DNA of 64,000 nt from Paracoccus zhejiangensis (GCF_002847445.1 NZ_CP025430.1:3902501-3966500); one strand, 5' to 3'; shown: positions 8,056 to 17,233, counted from the stretch's first letter. The notes: generated by a model not told the origin, from the letters alone. Made by a program: numbers and translations.

Positions 8056-9039
8056 CTACCGCTCGTCCGGCCCGGCAAAGGTCGCCCGCCGCTCGAACCG
8101 GGTGCGCAGCCCGCGCCCGTCCAGCCAGTGCCGCGCCTCGGCCATGTGCTGGCTGCCCTTGTCCCTGATCCAGTCCGAGAACAGCTTCACCGCCCGGCGT
8201 CCGACATGGCGATGCGGGCAGACCACCCAATAGCCCGGAAACTCGATCACCTCGAATTCGGTCGAGACCGGCACCAGCTCGCCGCGGCGCAGTTCCTCGA
8301 AGGCCAGCGTCATGCTGTCGAGGATCAGCCCGCCGCCATCCTTGGCCATCTGCACCGACATGCTGGAGCGGTCGAAACGGCAGGGATAGGACATCGAGGC
8401 GCCCGACACGTCATTGCGCGGCAGCCAGTAATCCCACCGATAATAGGCTTTCACGCTGTCGATCAGTCGGGCATGGCGCAGCTGCTCGCGCGGGTCGTCC
8501 GAGATCGCCTGCAATCGGGCCAGGTAACCGGGTGAGCACATGGGAAAGACGAAATCATGCACGATGCAATCGGTATGCAGGCCTTCCCAATCGCCCTCGC
8601 CATAGCGCAGGTCCATGTCGACGACCTCGGTGTCGAATTCGGTAAAGCTGGGGGTCGCGTCCACCCTCAGATCCCAATCCGGGTTCTGGAGACAGAAGTC
8701 CGACAGCCGCGAGGCCAGCCAGCGCACCCCGAAGGAAGGGCTGACCCGGATCGACAGGTGATGCGTTTCCCGCTGTCGCACGATGGCGGCGCGCACCTCG
8801 CGGATCGACTGGAACGCCTGCGAGGCGGTCTGGAACAGCCGCTCGCCATCAATGGTCAGGCGCAGGTGGCGCTTTTCGCGGTGGAACAGCTTTACGCCCA
8901 GGCTCTGCTCCAGCAGCTTGATCTGCTGGCTGACCGCCGAGGCCGAGACCTGCAGATCTTCGGCCGCGCGCATCACCCCGCCAAGCCGCGCCACCGCCTC
9001 GAAATGCGCCATGGAGAGCAGGTTCAGATCACGCGCCAT
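8056..9039 (-). CDS. LysR-family transcriptional regulator (GcvA-like)
   Basis: A 327-residue regulator. The N-terminal winged helix-turn-helix is clear: HFEAVARLGGVMRAAEDLQV, SASAVSQQIKLLEQSLGVKL and FHREKRHLRLT (about residues 13-65). The rest is the periplasmic-binding-like effector domain, with RVSPSFGVRWLASRL and a D-LRYGEGDW block that are typical of the GcvA/AmpR-type branch. It lies convergent to the TRAP operon and downstream of the CoA-transferase/acyl-CoA dehydrogenase pair on the same strand, so either set could be its target. Confidence 0.9.
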   Translation of the reverse strand: MARDLNLLSMAHFEAVARLGGVMRAAEDLQVSASAVSQQIKLLEQSLGVKLFHREKRHLRLTIDGERLFQTASQAFQSIREVRAAIVRQRETHHLSIRVSPSFGVRWLASRLSDFCLQNPDWDLRVDATPSFTEFDTEVVDMDLRYGEGDWEGLHTDCIVHDFVFPMCSPGYLARLQAISDDPREQLRHARLIDSVKAYYRWDYWLPRNDVSGASMSYPCRFDRSSMSVQMAKDGGGLILDSMTLAFEELRRGELVPVSTEFEVIEFPGYWVVCPHRHVGRRAVKLFSDWIRDKGSQHMAEARHWLDGRGLRTRFERRATFAGPDER

Positions 9040-9148
9040 ACCCGATGCCTGAGAGCAGCTTACGGAGTTGTGTCATCAAGCTTACGACGCGCGGACGCCT
9101 TGGTCCATTGCCGGTGGGCGGTTCGGTGTTCGGGCCGGTCGCGCATCA

Positions 9149-9162
9149 CCCCCGGGATATTT
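9149..9162 (+). repeat. Dispersed short repeat CCCCCGGGATATTT, copy 1
   Basis: The 14-mer occurs here, in the 196-base gap between the CoA-transferase and lysR genes, and again at 42152-42165 after the bztD gene. Both copies are followed at similar distance by an A/G-rich stretch ending in GAAG. Both lie between genes. Confidence 0.6.
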
Positions 9163-9235
9163 GGGTGAGCGAGAAGCTGTCGGAGCCTCTCGGTCAATTC
9201 CGGTCCCACGATGAGGAGTTAGCTGACGAGGATTT

Positions 9236-10351
9236 TCATTCGGGTTCTCCTTGCGAGGTCATTTGCTTCAACGCCGGCACCGGGCCGTAGTCCCGTGCCT
9301 CGCCCGCGACGATGGCTGCGGGGGCGGGATAGCTGACGGGACCGTTGGGGGTCTCGACGGTGATCCGGCGCAGATGCGGATGCTGGGCCAGTGCCGCCAT
9401 GTCGCTGACCGAGGCGAGTGCGACATCGGCTTCGAGAAGCGCGGCAATGGCTTCGTCCGCGTTCAGACGGGCGAAGCCGTGGGCCACGGCGGCGTCGGTC
9501 TCGGCACGATTGGCGACCCGGGCGACATTGGTGGCAAAGCGGGGATCGGCGCCCAGTTCAGGCTTGCCGAGGAACACCTCAGCCAGCTTTCGCCATTCGC
9601 GGTCGCTTTGCACCGAGATCAGGATGGGCTGGCCGTCCTTGGTGATAAAGGTGCCATAGGGCGCGATCGAGGGATGGGCCATGCCGATACGTTGGGGCGA
9701 CTTGCCGCCCTCGTGATTCAGCAGCGGCACGGTCAGCCAGTCGGCCATCACATCGAACATCGAGACCGAGATATTGGCTCCCTTGCCGGTGATACCGCGC
9801 GCAATCAGCGCCTCGAGGATCGCGGCATGGGCGGTGGCGCCGGTGGCGATATCGACGATGGAAATGCCGACGCGGGCCGGTTCCTCGGGTCCGCCGGTGA
9901 TCGAGCACAGCCCCGATTCCGCCTGGATCAAGAGGTCATAGGCCTTGCGGTCGGCCATCGGCCCGTCCTCGCCATAGCCGGTGATCGAGCAGGTGATGAG
10001 ACGGGGGTAGTCACGTTCCAGCCGTTCGAAGGTAAAACCGAGCTTCGCAAGCGCGCCGCGCTTGAGGTTCTGGATCAGCACATCGGCGCCAGACAGAAGC
10101 CGGGCCAGTTCTGCCTTGCCCGCCTCGCTGGCCAGATCCAGCGTCACGCTGTCCTTGCCGCGATTGAGCCAGACGAAGTAACTCGACTGACCCTTGGCCA
10201 CATCGTCATAGCCACGGGCGAAATCGCCCTCGGGCCGTTCGATCTTGATCACCCGTGCGCCGGCATCGGCCAGACGCGACGAGGTGAAGGGGGCGGCCAC
10301 GGCCTGCTCGATGGCGATGACCGTCAGGCCCGACAGGGGAAGCGCGCCCAT
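9236..10351 (-). CDS. CaiB/BaiF (family III) CoA-transferase
   Basis: A 371-residue family III CoA-transferase. The N-terminal block LTVIAIEQAVAAPFTSSRLADAG and the KIERPEGD motif are typical. The catalytic Asp is Asp 139 in RKAYDLLIQAESG, which forms the aspartyl-CoA anhydride in this family. It overlaps the acyl-CoA dehydrogenase stop by one base (TGATG), so the two are translationally coupled. Family III enzymes move CoA between carboxylic acids; paired with a dehydrogenase it would activate an acid before its oxidation. The acid is unknown, but mesaconate-, glutarate- or citramalate-type substrates are common for such pairs. Confidence 0.92.
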   Translation of the reverse strand: MGALPLSGLTVIAIEQAVAAPFTSSRLADAGARVIKIERPEGDFARGYDDVAKGQSSYFVWLNRGKDSVTLDLASEAGKAELARLLSGADVLIQNLKRGALAKLGFTFERLERDYPRLITCSITGYGEDGPMADRKAYDLLIQAESGLCSITGGPEEPARVGISIVDIATGATAHAAILEALIARGITGKGANISVSMFDVMADWLTVPLLNHEGGKSPQRIGMAHPSIAPYGTFITKDGQPILISVQSDREWRKLAEVFLGKPELGADPRFATNVARVANRAETDAAVAHGFARLNADEAIAALLEADVALASVSDMAALAQHPHLRRITVETPNGPVSYPAPAAIVAGEARDYGPVPALKQMTSQGEPE

Positions 10352-11517
10352 CAGTAACTCTTCGGCAGGCCGAGGACATGCTGGCCGATATAGCCGAGGA
10401 TCATGTTGGTCGAGATTGGCGCGACCTGGTAAAGCCGGGTCTCGCGGAACTTGCGCTCCACGTCGTATTCATTGGCGAAGCCGAAGCCGCCATGGAACTG
10501 GATGCAGGCATTCGCCGCCTCCCAGCTGGACTTCGCCGCGAGGTATTTCGCCATGTTGGCTTCCGCCCCGCAGGGCTGGTCGGCGTCGTAAAGACGGCAG
10601 GCCTGCCAGCGCATCAGGTTCGCCGCCTCGACCTCGATGAAGGCTTCGGCGATGGGGAATTGCACGCCCTGATTGGCACCGATGGGGCGGCCAAAGACCA
10701 CGCGCTCCTTGGTGTATTTCACCACCCGGTCGGTGAACCAGTAGCCGTCGCCGATGCATTCGGCGGCAATGAGCACGCGCTCGGCATTGAGGCCGGAGAG
10801 CAGGTGTTTGAAACCGGCACCCTCCGTGCCGATCAGGTTCTCGGCGGGGACTTCGAGATTGTCGAAGAACAGCTCGTTGGTCTCGTGGTTCACCATGTTC
10901 GGGATCGGCTTCACCACCAGCTGCCCCTTGGCCTGCGCCTCTTTCGCATCCACGATGAAGATCGACATGCCGTCCGAGGGCTTCTTGACTTGGTCGACAG
11001 GCGTAGTGCGCGCCAGCACGATGATCAGGTCGGAATGCTGCACCCGGCTGATCCAGACCTTCTGGCCGTTGATCACCCAGTTCTCGCCCTTGCGGACAGC
11101 ATTGGTCTTGATCTTGGTCGTGTCCGAGCCGGTGGTCGGTTCGGTCACCGCCATCGACTGCAGCCGCAGGTCGCCTGTCGCGATGCGCGGCAGATACTTG
11201 CGCTTCTGCTCCTCCGAGCCGTGCTTGATCAGCGTGTTGATGACATACATCTGCCCGTGGCAGGCCCCGGAATTCCCACCCGAGCGGTTGATCTCCTCCA
11301 TGATGACGCTGGCCTCGGTCAGCCCCAGGCCAGAACCGCCATATTCTTCCGGGATCAGCGCCGCCATCCAGCCGGCGCGGGTCAGGGCCTCGACGAATTC
11401 TTCCGGATAGGCGCGTTCATGGTCGATCTTGCGGTGGTATTCGTCGGGAAATTCCGCGCAAAGCGCCCGGACCGCGTCGCGGATGTCCTGATACTCGTCG
11501 GTGCGTTGGTCATACAT
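10351..11517 (-). CDS. Acyl-CoA dehydrogenase
   Basis: A 388-residue FAD enzyme catalysing alpha,beta-desaturation of an acyl-CoA. The FAD/substrate motif is MAVTEPTTGSD, the mid domain has KVWIS, and the C-terminal helices have FHGGFGFANEYDVERKFRE. The catalytic base is probably Glu 246 in GLNAERVLIAAE, the position used by isovaleryl-CoA and long-chain dehydrogenases; the usual C-terminal EGT motif is replaced by APIST. The start at 11517 is chosen for its CGGAG Shine-Dalgarno; an in-frame ATG at 11538 is the alternative. It is co-translated with the CoA-transferase. Confidence 0.92.
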   Translation of the reverse strand: MYDQRTDEYQDIRDAVRALCAEFPDEYHRKIDHERAYPEEFVEALTRAGWMAALIPEEYGGSGLGLTEASVIMEEINRSGGNSGACHGQMYVINTLIKHGSEEQKRKYLPRIATGDLRLQSMAVTEPTTGSDTTKIKTNAVRKGENWVINGQKVWISRVQHSDLIIVLARTTPVDQVKKPSDGMSIFIVDAKEAQAKGQLVVKPIPNMVNHETNELFFDNLEVPAENLIGTEGAGFKHLLSGLNAERVLIAAECIGDGYWFTDRVVKYTKERVVFGRPIGANQGVQFPIAEAFIEVEAANLMRWQACRLYDADQPCGAEANMAKYLAAKSSWEAANACIQFHGGFGFANEYDVERKFRETRLYQVAPISTNMILGYIGQHVLGLPKSY

Positions 11518-11538
11518 GGGGGACTCCGTTCGGTTCAT

Positions 11539-11880
11539 GGGGCGGGGTGGGGGCTACCCGAGGCAATGGCGGTGACCGCGCCGACCCGCGCGGGGGTTTC
11601 GCTGTGATAGCGGAATTGCATCGGGCATTCCATCGACAGCGCCCCGGTCGCCTGAGCGACGGCCCACGCGGCGATCCTCGAGGCGCTGACTTCGCGTGGC
11701 ATCAGGGGTAAGGTGAATCTGTTGCCCGCCGCATGGGAGGCTGTGCTGGCCTGTCGCCTTTGTCCGATTTCGCGACAGTTGCGGTATAAGCGCCCCTCGC
11801 CCCGGCTGAGCGATCCGTGATTTGAACCGGGGCTTCGTCCTGACTATCCTCGGCACATCCTCACAGGTTCCGACTTGGAT
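11539..11880. other. Intergenic stretch, possible decayed gene tail
   Basis: No convincing intact gene. On the minus strand a short frame from about 11703 reads REVSASRIAAWAVAQATGA and then MECPMQFRYHSETP before stopping near the acyl-CoA dehydrogenase start. This could be the tail of a lost gene. I do not recognise it. Confidence 0.3.
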
Positions 11881-11886
11881 CGAAAG

Positions 11887-12234
11887 ATGCGCCGCTGGAT
11901 ATGTTCACTGCTGGTCGTGCTGATCGCCCTTGGCGGCGTGCTGTCGCATGGGCAGGTGGCGGAAGCGGGTCATGCTCCGGGTCATCATGCGGTTGCCATC
12001 GCCACTGACGCGTCCCATGCCGAGGGGCATCAGCACGGAAAATCCCATGACACAGGGGCTGAGACACTGTCCGATGCCTGTGCGATCCTGTGCCTTGGCA
12101 CGCCCGCGCCGTGGGGCGCCCTTGCCGAACAGGCCCCGACCGAGGCGGGCCGGTCGCTGAAATGGCGCTTCACCGCGCTGAGCCATGAGGGGCTGCGTGT
12201 CGGCCCGGGCTATCGCCCGCCGACATCCATCTGA
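11887..12234 (+). CDS. Small His-rich exported protein next to the multicopper oxidase
   Basis: A 115-residue protein. A hydrophobic signal peptide (about residues 1-27, ending in AEA) is followed by a His-rich stretch, with HAPGHH, ASHAEGHQHGKSHD and a C-x3-C pair (DACAILCLGTP). The pattern suits a periplasmic metal-binding protein and resembles small proteins found beside copper-resistance oxidases (CopL-like), although I cannot assign the family firmly. The ATG at 11887 is used; a TTG four codons upstream is possible. It ends 70 bases before the oxidase gene on the same strand, consistent with a shared copper response. Confidence 0.55.
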   Translation: MRRWICSLLVVLIALGGVLSHGQVAEAGHAPGHHAVAIATDASHAEGHQHGKSHDTGAETLSDACAILCLGTPAPWGALAEQAPTEAGRSLKWRFTALSHEGLRVGPGYRPPTSI

Positions 12235-12304
12235 GCAACCGCTTCGCCGCACCGCCTGACGGTGCCGAACCTCTTCGCCCCTAGGGGCATGATGGATTTT
12301 ACAA

Positions 12305-13801
12305 ATGGCACAGATACTCACCCGCCGCGGCTTTCTGGCCGCTTCCGCCGGCATGGCCGCAGCCCTCGCCTTGCCGCGCCCGAGCCTTGCGCAAGCAACC
12401 GGCCTGACGCTGCAGGCCACCACCCGCACGCTGGACATCGATGGCCGCGCCGCCACCGTGTTCGGGCTGCTCAATGGCACTGGGACACCCGGCCTTGTGC
12501 TGGACCCGGGTCAGCGTTTCCGTCTTGACCTGACCAATGATCTGGCCGAGCCGACGATCATCCACTGGCACGGGCAGATCCCGCCGAACGCGCAGGATGG
12601 CGTGCCCGACATGCCGATGCCACTGCTGCAACCCGGCGAGACACGGTCCTATGACTATGACCCCGCCGCTGGCACACATTGGATGCACAGCCATGTGCCG
12701 TTGCAGGAAATGCGCCTTCTGGCCGCGCCGCTGATCGTTCGCCGGCCCGAGGATCTGCGCGCCAACCGGCAGGAGGTCACGATGTTCCTGCATGATTTCT
12801 CGTTCCGCACGCCCGAGGAGGTGCTGGACGAGATCAGGTCGGGTGCGGGTCACACTGGGGCCGGCGCGGCTGAGGAGGCGCAGGCCGCCGACCCCCATGC
12901 AGGCCACGACATGGGCGGAGGGACGACCATGTCCGGGATGCAGGGCATGGAGGACATGCCGATGCAAGGCATGGCCGGTATGGCGATGGATCTGAACGAT
13001 TTCGATTTCGACGCCTACCTGGCCAATGACCGCACGCTGGCTGATCCCGAGGTCGTGCAGGTCGAAAAGGGCGGGCGGGTTCTGCTGCGCGTCATCAACG
13101 CGGCCGCCGCCACGGTGTTCTGGGTCGATTGCGGTGCGCTGCCCGGGCGGCTGGTCGCCGTGGACGGCCAGCCGGTGCAGCCGCTGTCGGGCGCGCGCTT
13201 TGGCGTCGCGATGGGCCAGCGTCTCGACCTGGAGCTTGACCTGCCAGCCGGGCAGGGCGCATGGCCGATCCTCGCGCGGCGCGAAGGCGCGCATGAGCGC
13301 ACCGGCCTGATCCTCGCCACGGTCGGGGCCGAGGTGCCGATCATCTTGGGCCTAGCGGACGAGGCTGCGCCGGCCTTTGATGTGGATCTCGCACAGGAGG
13401 CAAGGTTGCGGGCGCTGTCGCCGCTGGATGAGCGGGTGGCCGATGCGACGCCGATGCTGATGCTGGGCGGCCAGATGCAGCCCTATCGCTGGACGATCAA
13501 TGATCGCGTGTTCGAGGACCGGGTGCCGGTCACCGCGCGCAGCGGCCAGCGGGTCGAGATCGCTTTCCACAACATGTCGATGATGGGCCACCCGATGCAT
13601 CTGCACGGCCATCATTTCCAGGTCGTGGCGATTAACGGCACGCGCTTCGCAGGGGCGCTGCGCGACACGGTCTACGTGCCGCCGATGAGCATGGTGACGG
13701 TGGCCGTGGATGCGGGTGAGGCGGCGGAGTGGATGCTGCACTGCCATCACATGCCGCATCTGGCCAGCGGCATGATGACCACCTTCGCGGTCTCGGGCTG
13801 A
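12305..13801 (+). CDS. Tat-exported multicopper oxidase (CopA-like)
   Basis: A 498-residue oxidase with a twin-arginine signal (TRRGFLAASAG, residues 6-16). All copper sites are visible: HWHG and HSH in domain 1, and HPMHLHGHHF and HCHHMPHLASGM in domain 3, giving one type-1 copper and the trinuclear centre. Between them is a Met/His/Asp-rich insert (DPHAGHDMGGG through MSGMQGMEDMPMQGMAGMAM), like the Met-rich loops of CueO and CopA that bind Cu(I). The likely role is periplasmic Cu(I) oxidation for copper tolerance. The preceding His-rich protein fits that role. Confidence 0.93.
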   Translation: MAQILTRRGFLAASAGMAAALALPRPSLAQATGLTLQATTRTLDIDGRAATVFGLLNGTGTPGLVLDPGQRFRLDLTNDLAEPTIIHWHGQIPPNAQDGVPDMPMPLLQPGETRSYDYDPAAGTHWMHSHVPLQEMRLLAAPLIVRRPEDLRANRQEVTMFLHDFSFRTPEEVLDEIRSGAGHTGAGAAEEAQAADPHAGHDMGGGTTMSGMQGMEDMPMQGMAGMAMDLNDFDFDAYLANDRTLADPEVVQVEKGGRVLLRVINAAAATVFWVDCGALPGRLVAVDGQPVQPLSGARFGVAMGQRLDLELDLPAGQGAWPILARREGAHERTGLILATVGAEVPIILGLADEAAPAFDVDLAQEARLRALSPLDERVADATPMLMLGGQMQPYRWTINDRVFEDRVPVTARSGQRVEIAFHNMSMMGHPMHLHGHHFQVVAINGTRFAGALRDTVYVPPMSMVTVAVDAGEAAEWMLHCHHMPHLASGMMTTFAVSG

Positions 13802-13816
13802 CGGGTGTAGACGCGA

Positions 13817-14749
13817 TCAGTTCGGCTGCGGCGTCTCTGCGAATTGCGCGCCGATCCAGTCGAGAAAGATGGCGACCGGCGGGCGCGGCTCGCCGGTCTT
13901 GGGGACGATGACGTGATAGCGATCCTCGAGCCGCAGGCTGTCGCGCCCCAGCCGGACCAGCCGGCCCTCGTCCAGATGGGTCGAGAGCAGGGTGGACCAG
14001 CCAAGCGCCACGCCCTCGCCGTTGACGGCGGCCTGAATCGTCTCGGTATAGTGGTTGAAGCGCAGCGGGCTGCGGTCCGAGGCGATGCCGGGTCCCGGGC
14101 CAAGGCCCACCGCCTGCGCCCAGGATCGCCAGGTCAGCCAGGACGGGTTGACCGTGTCCGAGGCGATCAGCGGCAGTTTCATGATCTCGGCCTCGGCCGC
14201 CGGGATGCCGGTTGCTTCCAGCAGTTTCGGGCTGCAGACCGGGAATACCTCGTCGGCATGGCTGGCAAGGCTGCGGCCATCGGCGAAGGGCGCGCGGCCA
14301 AAGCGGATCGCCACATCCAGCCGGTCGCGGCGCAGGTCGGTCGGGCCGTCGTCCGAGATGAGGCGCAGCTTGACCTGGGGATGGCGCGCGCGCAGCTGCG
14401 CCAGCCGGGGCAGGATCCAGAAATGGCTGAAGGCCAGCGTTGCGCCCACGGTCACCACGTCGCGGTCTTCGGGCGCGCGCAGCGTCTCGATCATCAGGGC
14501 CATGCTGTCGAATGCGGCTGTTACCGTGCCGGCCAGCGCCGCACCCGCCGGGGTCAGCGCGACCCGGCGGTGTGCCCGGCGGAACAGCACCGTGTTCAGA
14601 TCGGATTCAAGCTGCTTGATCTGGCGGCTGACGGCGGCCTGCGTCACCCCCAGCTCACCCGCCGCCTGGGTAAAGCTGGACAGTCTCGCCGCCGCCTCGA
14701 AAGTCGCCAGCGCACTCATCGATGACAGGTTCCGGCGCAGGCTGGGCAT
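13817..14749 (-). CDS. LysR-family regulator of the divergent Rieske operon
   Basis: A 310-residue GcvA-like regulator. The helix-turn-helix is TFEAAARLSSFTQAAGELGV, TQAAVSRQIKQLESDLN and FRRAHRRVALTPAG (about residues 14-70). The effector domain carries RHPQVKLRLISDDG and IRFGRAPFAD. It is divergent from the Rieske oxygenase gene, with a dyad at 14780-14794 in between, the standard layout for a LysR regulator that controls its neighbour and itself. The inducer is probably the betaine or a breakdown product; that part is inference. Confidence 0.9.
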   Translation of the reverse strand: MPSLRRNLSSMSALATFEAAARLSSFTQAAGELGVTQAAVSRQIKQLESDLNTVLFRRAHRRVALTPAGAALAGTVTAAFDSMALMIETLRAPEDRDVVTVGATLAFSHFWILPRLAQLRARHPQVKLRLISDDGPTDLRRDRLDVAIRFGRAPFADGRSLASHADEVFPVCSPKLLEATGIPAAEAEIMKLPLIASDTVNPSWLTWRSWAQAVGLGPGPGIASDRSPLRFNHYTETIQAAVNGEGVALGWSTLLSTHLDEGRLVRLGRDSLRLEDRYHVIVPKTGEPRPPVAIFLDWIGAQFAETPQPN

Positions 14750-14779
14750 GGATCAATCCCGTCGAATGCGCTTGGAAAC

Positions 14780-14794
14780 ATAACTTCAGGTTAT
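14780..14794. promoter_or_regulatory. Candidate LysR box (ATAAC-N5-GTTAT)
   Basis: A perfect 5-bp inverted repeat around five bases, ATAACTTCAGGTTAT, which also satisfies the T-N11-A LysR consensus. It lies 31 bases upstream of the lysR start and 118 upstream of the Rieske start. Confidence 0.55.
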
Positions 14795-14911
14795 CGATAT
14801 GTCGAGAATTTCTGGAGTTGAGCGCAACGTGCGGACGGATGATCGTGGCCGCAGGCAGGCCCGCATTTTCCCGCCAGCCGTGCTACGCCATTTCAGTGAA
14901 AGCAGCCCGTC

Positions 14912-16144
14912 ATGACCGATCAAGGCAATCTTCGCTCCCTTCTGCAGGCCCAGCTGTCCGGCCAGTCGCTGGCGCGGCCCTTCTATACCGATCCCGGGCT
15001 CTACCAGGCCGACCTGGACAACATCTGGTACCGGGAATGGATCTTCGCCGCGCCGCTGGCCGAGCTGCCCAAGGCGGGCTCCTATGTCACCTTCCAGCTG
15101 GGCGGCTATCCGGTACTGGTGGTCCGGGGCGGCGATGGCGAGATCCGGGCCTTCCACAACACCTGCCGCCATCGCGGCAGCCGCATCTGTCCCAAGGAAT
15201 CGGGGCAGGCGACCAAGCTGGTCTGCCCCTATCACCAATGGACCTATGACACGAACGGGCAACTGCTCTGGGCCCGCGACATGGGGCCGGATTTCGACAT
15301 GTCGTCCCACGGCCTGCAGCCGGTCCACTGCGCCTCTGCCGGCGGGATGGTTTATGTCTGCGTCGCGCGCAATGCCCCCGATTTCGCGCCCCTGCGCGAG
15401 GCTGCCGACCGCTATGCCGCGCCGCATCGGCCTGACGAGCTGAAGGTGGCGCACCAGTCGCGGATCATCGAGCGCGGCAACTGGAAGCTGGTGATGGAGA
15501 ACAACCGCGAATGCTATCACTGCGCCGGTTCGCATCCGGGCCTGTGCCGCACCTTCCTTGACGATCCCGATCTCTTCGGCTCGGGTGACAGCCAGGGTTC
15601 GGCCCTTGGCGCCGCCCATGTCGAACGCTGCGAGGCGGCGGGCCTGCCCTCGCGCTATCTGGCGCCCGAAGACGAGCTGTGGCGGCTGGTGCGCATCCCG
15701 CTGGTCGGCGAGACGGTCAGCTACACGATGGACGGCAAGCCTGCGGCGCCGCTGCTGCCCGGAATGCCCTTTGCCAATGCCGGAACGCTGCTTTTCTATC
15801 ATTACCCGAACACCTGGAACCACTACCTCTCGGACCATGTGCTGAACTTCCGCGTCATGCCTGTCAGTGCGACCGAGACCGAGGTGACGACCAGCTGGCT
15901 GGTCCACAAGGACGCGGTCGAGGGGCGCGACTATGACCTGACCCGGCTGACCGAGGTCTGGATCGCCACCAATGACGAGGATCGCCGCGTGGTGCAGGAA
16001 AACCAGCTGGGCATCAACTCGCCCGCCTACATGCCCGGCCCCTATTCGCAGCGGCAGGAGGGCGGGGTGATCCAGTTCGTCGACTGGTATGTGCGCTCGA
16101 TGCTGCGCGGGATCAGCGGCCCGGCCCGCGTGGCGGCGGAATAG
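14912..16144 (+). CDS. Rieske non-heme iron oxygenase, betaine N-demethylase type (GbcA-like)
   Basis: A 410-residue ring-hydroxylating-type oxygenase alpha subunit. The Rieske cluster ligands are Cys 85, His 87, Cys 105 and His 108 (CRHRGS and CPYHQWTYD). The mononuclear iron site is in NNRECYHC-x4-HPGLC (His 203 and His 208) with a C-terminal Asp in TNDEDRRVVQENQ. The NNRECYHC and GINSPAYMPGPYS blocks match my memory of glycine betaine monooxygenase GbcA and stachydrine demethylases, which remove an N-methyl as formaldehyde. The next gene is its reductase, three bases downstream. The substrate is a quaternary amine; glycine betaine, proline betaine and hydroxyproline betaine are candidates. 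Confidence 0.88.
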   Translation: MTDQGNLRSLLQAQLSGQSLARPFYTDPGLYQADLDNIWYREWIFAAPLAELPKAGSYVTFQLGGYPVLVVRGGDGEIRAFHNTCRHRGSRICPKESGQATKLVCPYHQWTYDTNGQLLWARDMGPDFDMSSHGLQPVHCASAGGMVYVCVARNAPDFAPLREAADRYAAPHRPDELKVAHQSRIIERGNWKLVMENNRECYHCAGSHPGLCRTFLDDPDLFGSGDSQGSALGAAHVERCEAAGLPSRYLAPEDELWRLVRIPLVGETVSYTMDGKPAAPLLPGMPFANAGTLLFYHYPNTWNHYLSDHVLNFRVMPVSATETEVTTSWLVHKDAVEGRDYDLTRLTEVWIATNDEDRRVVQENQLGINSPAYMPGPYSQRQEGGVIQFVDWYVRSMLRGISGPARVAAE

Positions 16145-16146
16145 CG

Positions 16147-17208
16147 ATGGCGAAGACCCGCCAGAACTGGACCGCCGAGCCGTGGCAGGACAGCGAGATG
16201 CTGGAATGCACCATGGTCATCCCCGAATCGGACAACTGCGCCACCATCGCCTTCCGCCCGCCCTCGGGGGCATGGTTTGACTATCAGCCCGGCCAGTTCC
16301 TGACGCTGGACCTGCCGGTGCCGGGCGGGGCGGTGCAGCGGACCTATACCATCTCGTCCTCGCCCTCGCGGCCGCAATCGCTATCGGTCACGGTGAAGGC
16401 GCGGCCGGGATCGGTGGGCGGGCGCTGGCTTCTGGACCAGCTGAAGCCGGGGATGCGGCTCAGGGCCTATGGTCCGGCGGGGCAATTCACCTTCCTGCGC
16501 CATCCGGCGGCGAAATACCTGTTCATCTCGGCCGGCTCCGGGGCGACGCCCTTGATGTCGATGACCACCTGGGCCTGGGATTCGGGCGAGATGCCCGACA
16601 TCGTCTATGTCCATGCCGCCCGCAAACCCTCGGAGATCCTGTTCCGCCGCCGGCTCGAGGAATATGCCTCGCGCGTGCCGGGGCTGCAGCTGCGTTTCAC
16701 CGTCGAGGAGGTCGATGCCTATGCGGTCTGGCCCGGCTATCACGGCAGGCTCAGCCAGATCATGCTGGGGCTGATGGCGCCCGACTATCTTGAACGCGAG
16801 GTTTTCTGCTGCGGTCCCGCGCCCTTCATGGCGGCGGTGCGCGACATGCTGGAATCGCTCGGCTTCGATCTGGCCCGCTATCACGAGGAAAGCTTCGATG
16901 CCCCGGCGCTGGTCGAGGTGCCGGTCGAGCCCTCGCCACCGCCGGGCGCGGCGCAGATCGAGTTTGCCCTGTCGGGGATCACCGCCGATTGCCAGGGCGA
17001 TGACACGGTGCTGGCCGTGGCGCGCCAGGCGGGGCTGAACATCCCCTCGGGCTGCCAGTTCGGACTCTGTGGTACCTGCAAAGTGCTGAAGCGCGAGGGC
17101 GAGGTGCTGATGGTCCATAACGGCGGCATCTCGGAAGAGGAGATCGCCGAGGGCTATATCCTCGCCTGCTGCGCGCGGCCGCAGGGCCTGGTGTCGGTCG
17201 AGGTCTGA
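16147..17208 (+). CDS. Flavodoxin-reductase/ferredoxin fusion, electron donor to the Rieske oxygenase (GbcB-like)
   Basis: A 353-residue three-domain protein: an FAD domain (RTYTISSSPS), an NAD(P) domain (FISAGSGATPLMSM and VFCCGPAPFM) and a C-terminal plant-type [2Fe-2S] ferredoxin with ligands Cys 303, Cys 308, Cys 311 and Cys 341 (SGCQFGLCGTCKV and ILACC). It passes electrons from NAD(P)H to the Rieske cluster. Only three bases separate it from the oxygenase gene. Length and domain order match GbcB and related reductases. Confidence 0.93.
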   Translation: MAKTRQNWTAEPWQDSEMLECTMVIPESDNCATIAFRPPSGAWFDYQPGQFLTLDLPVPGGAVQRTYTISSSPSRPQSLSVTVKARPGSVGGRWLLDQLKPGMRLRAYGPAGQFTFLRHPAAKYLFISAGSGATPLMSMTTWAWDSGEMPDIVYVHAARKPSEILFRRRLEEYASRVPGLQLRFTVEEVDAYAVWPGYHGRLSQIMLGLMAPDYLEREVFCCGPAPFMAAVRDMLESLGFDLARYHEESFDAPALVEVPVEPSPPPGAAQIEFALSGITADCQGDDTVLAVARQAGLNIPSGCQFGLCGTCKVLKREGEVLMVHNGGISEEEIAEGYILACCARPQGLVSVEV

Positions 17209-17233
17209 GGCGCGCAGGCGATACCCTTATCGC

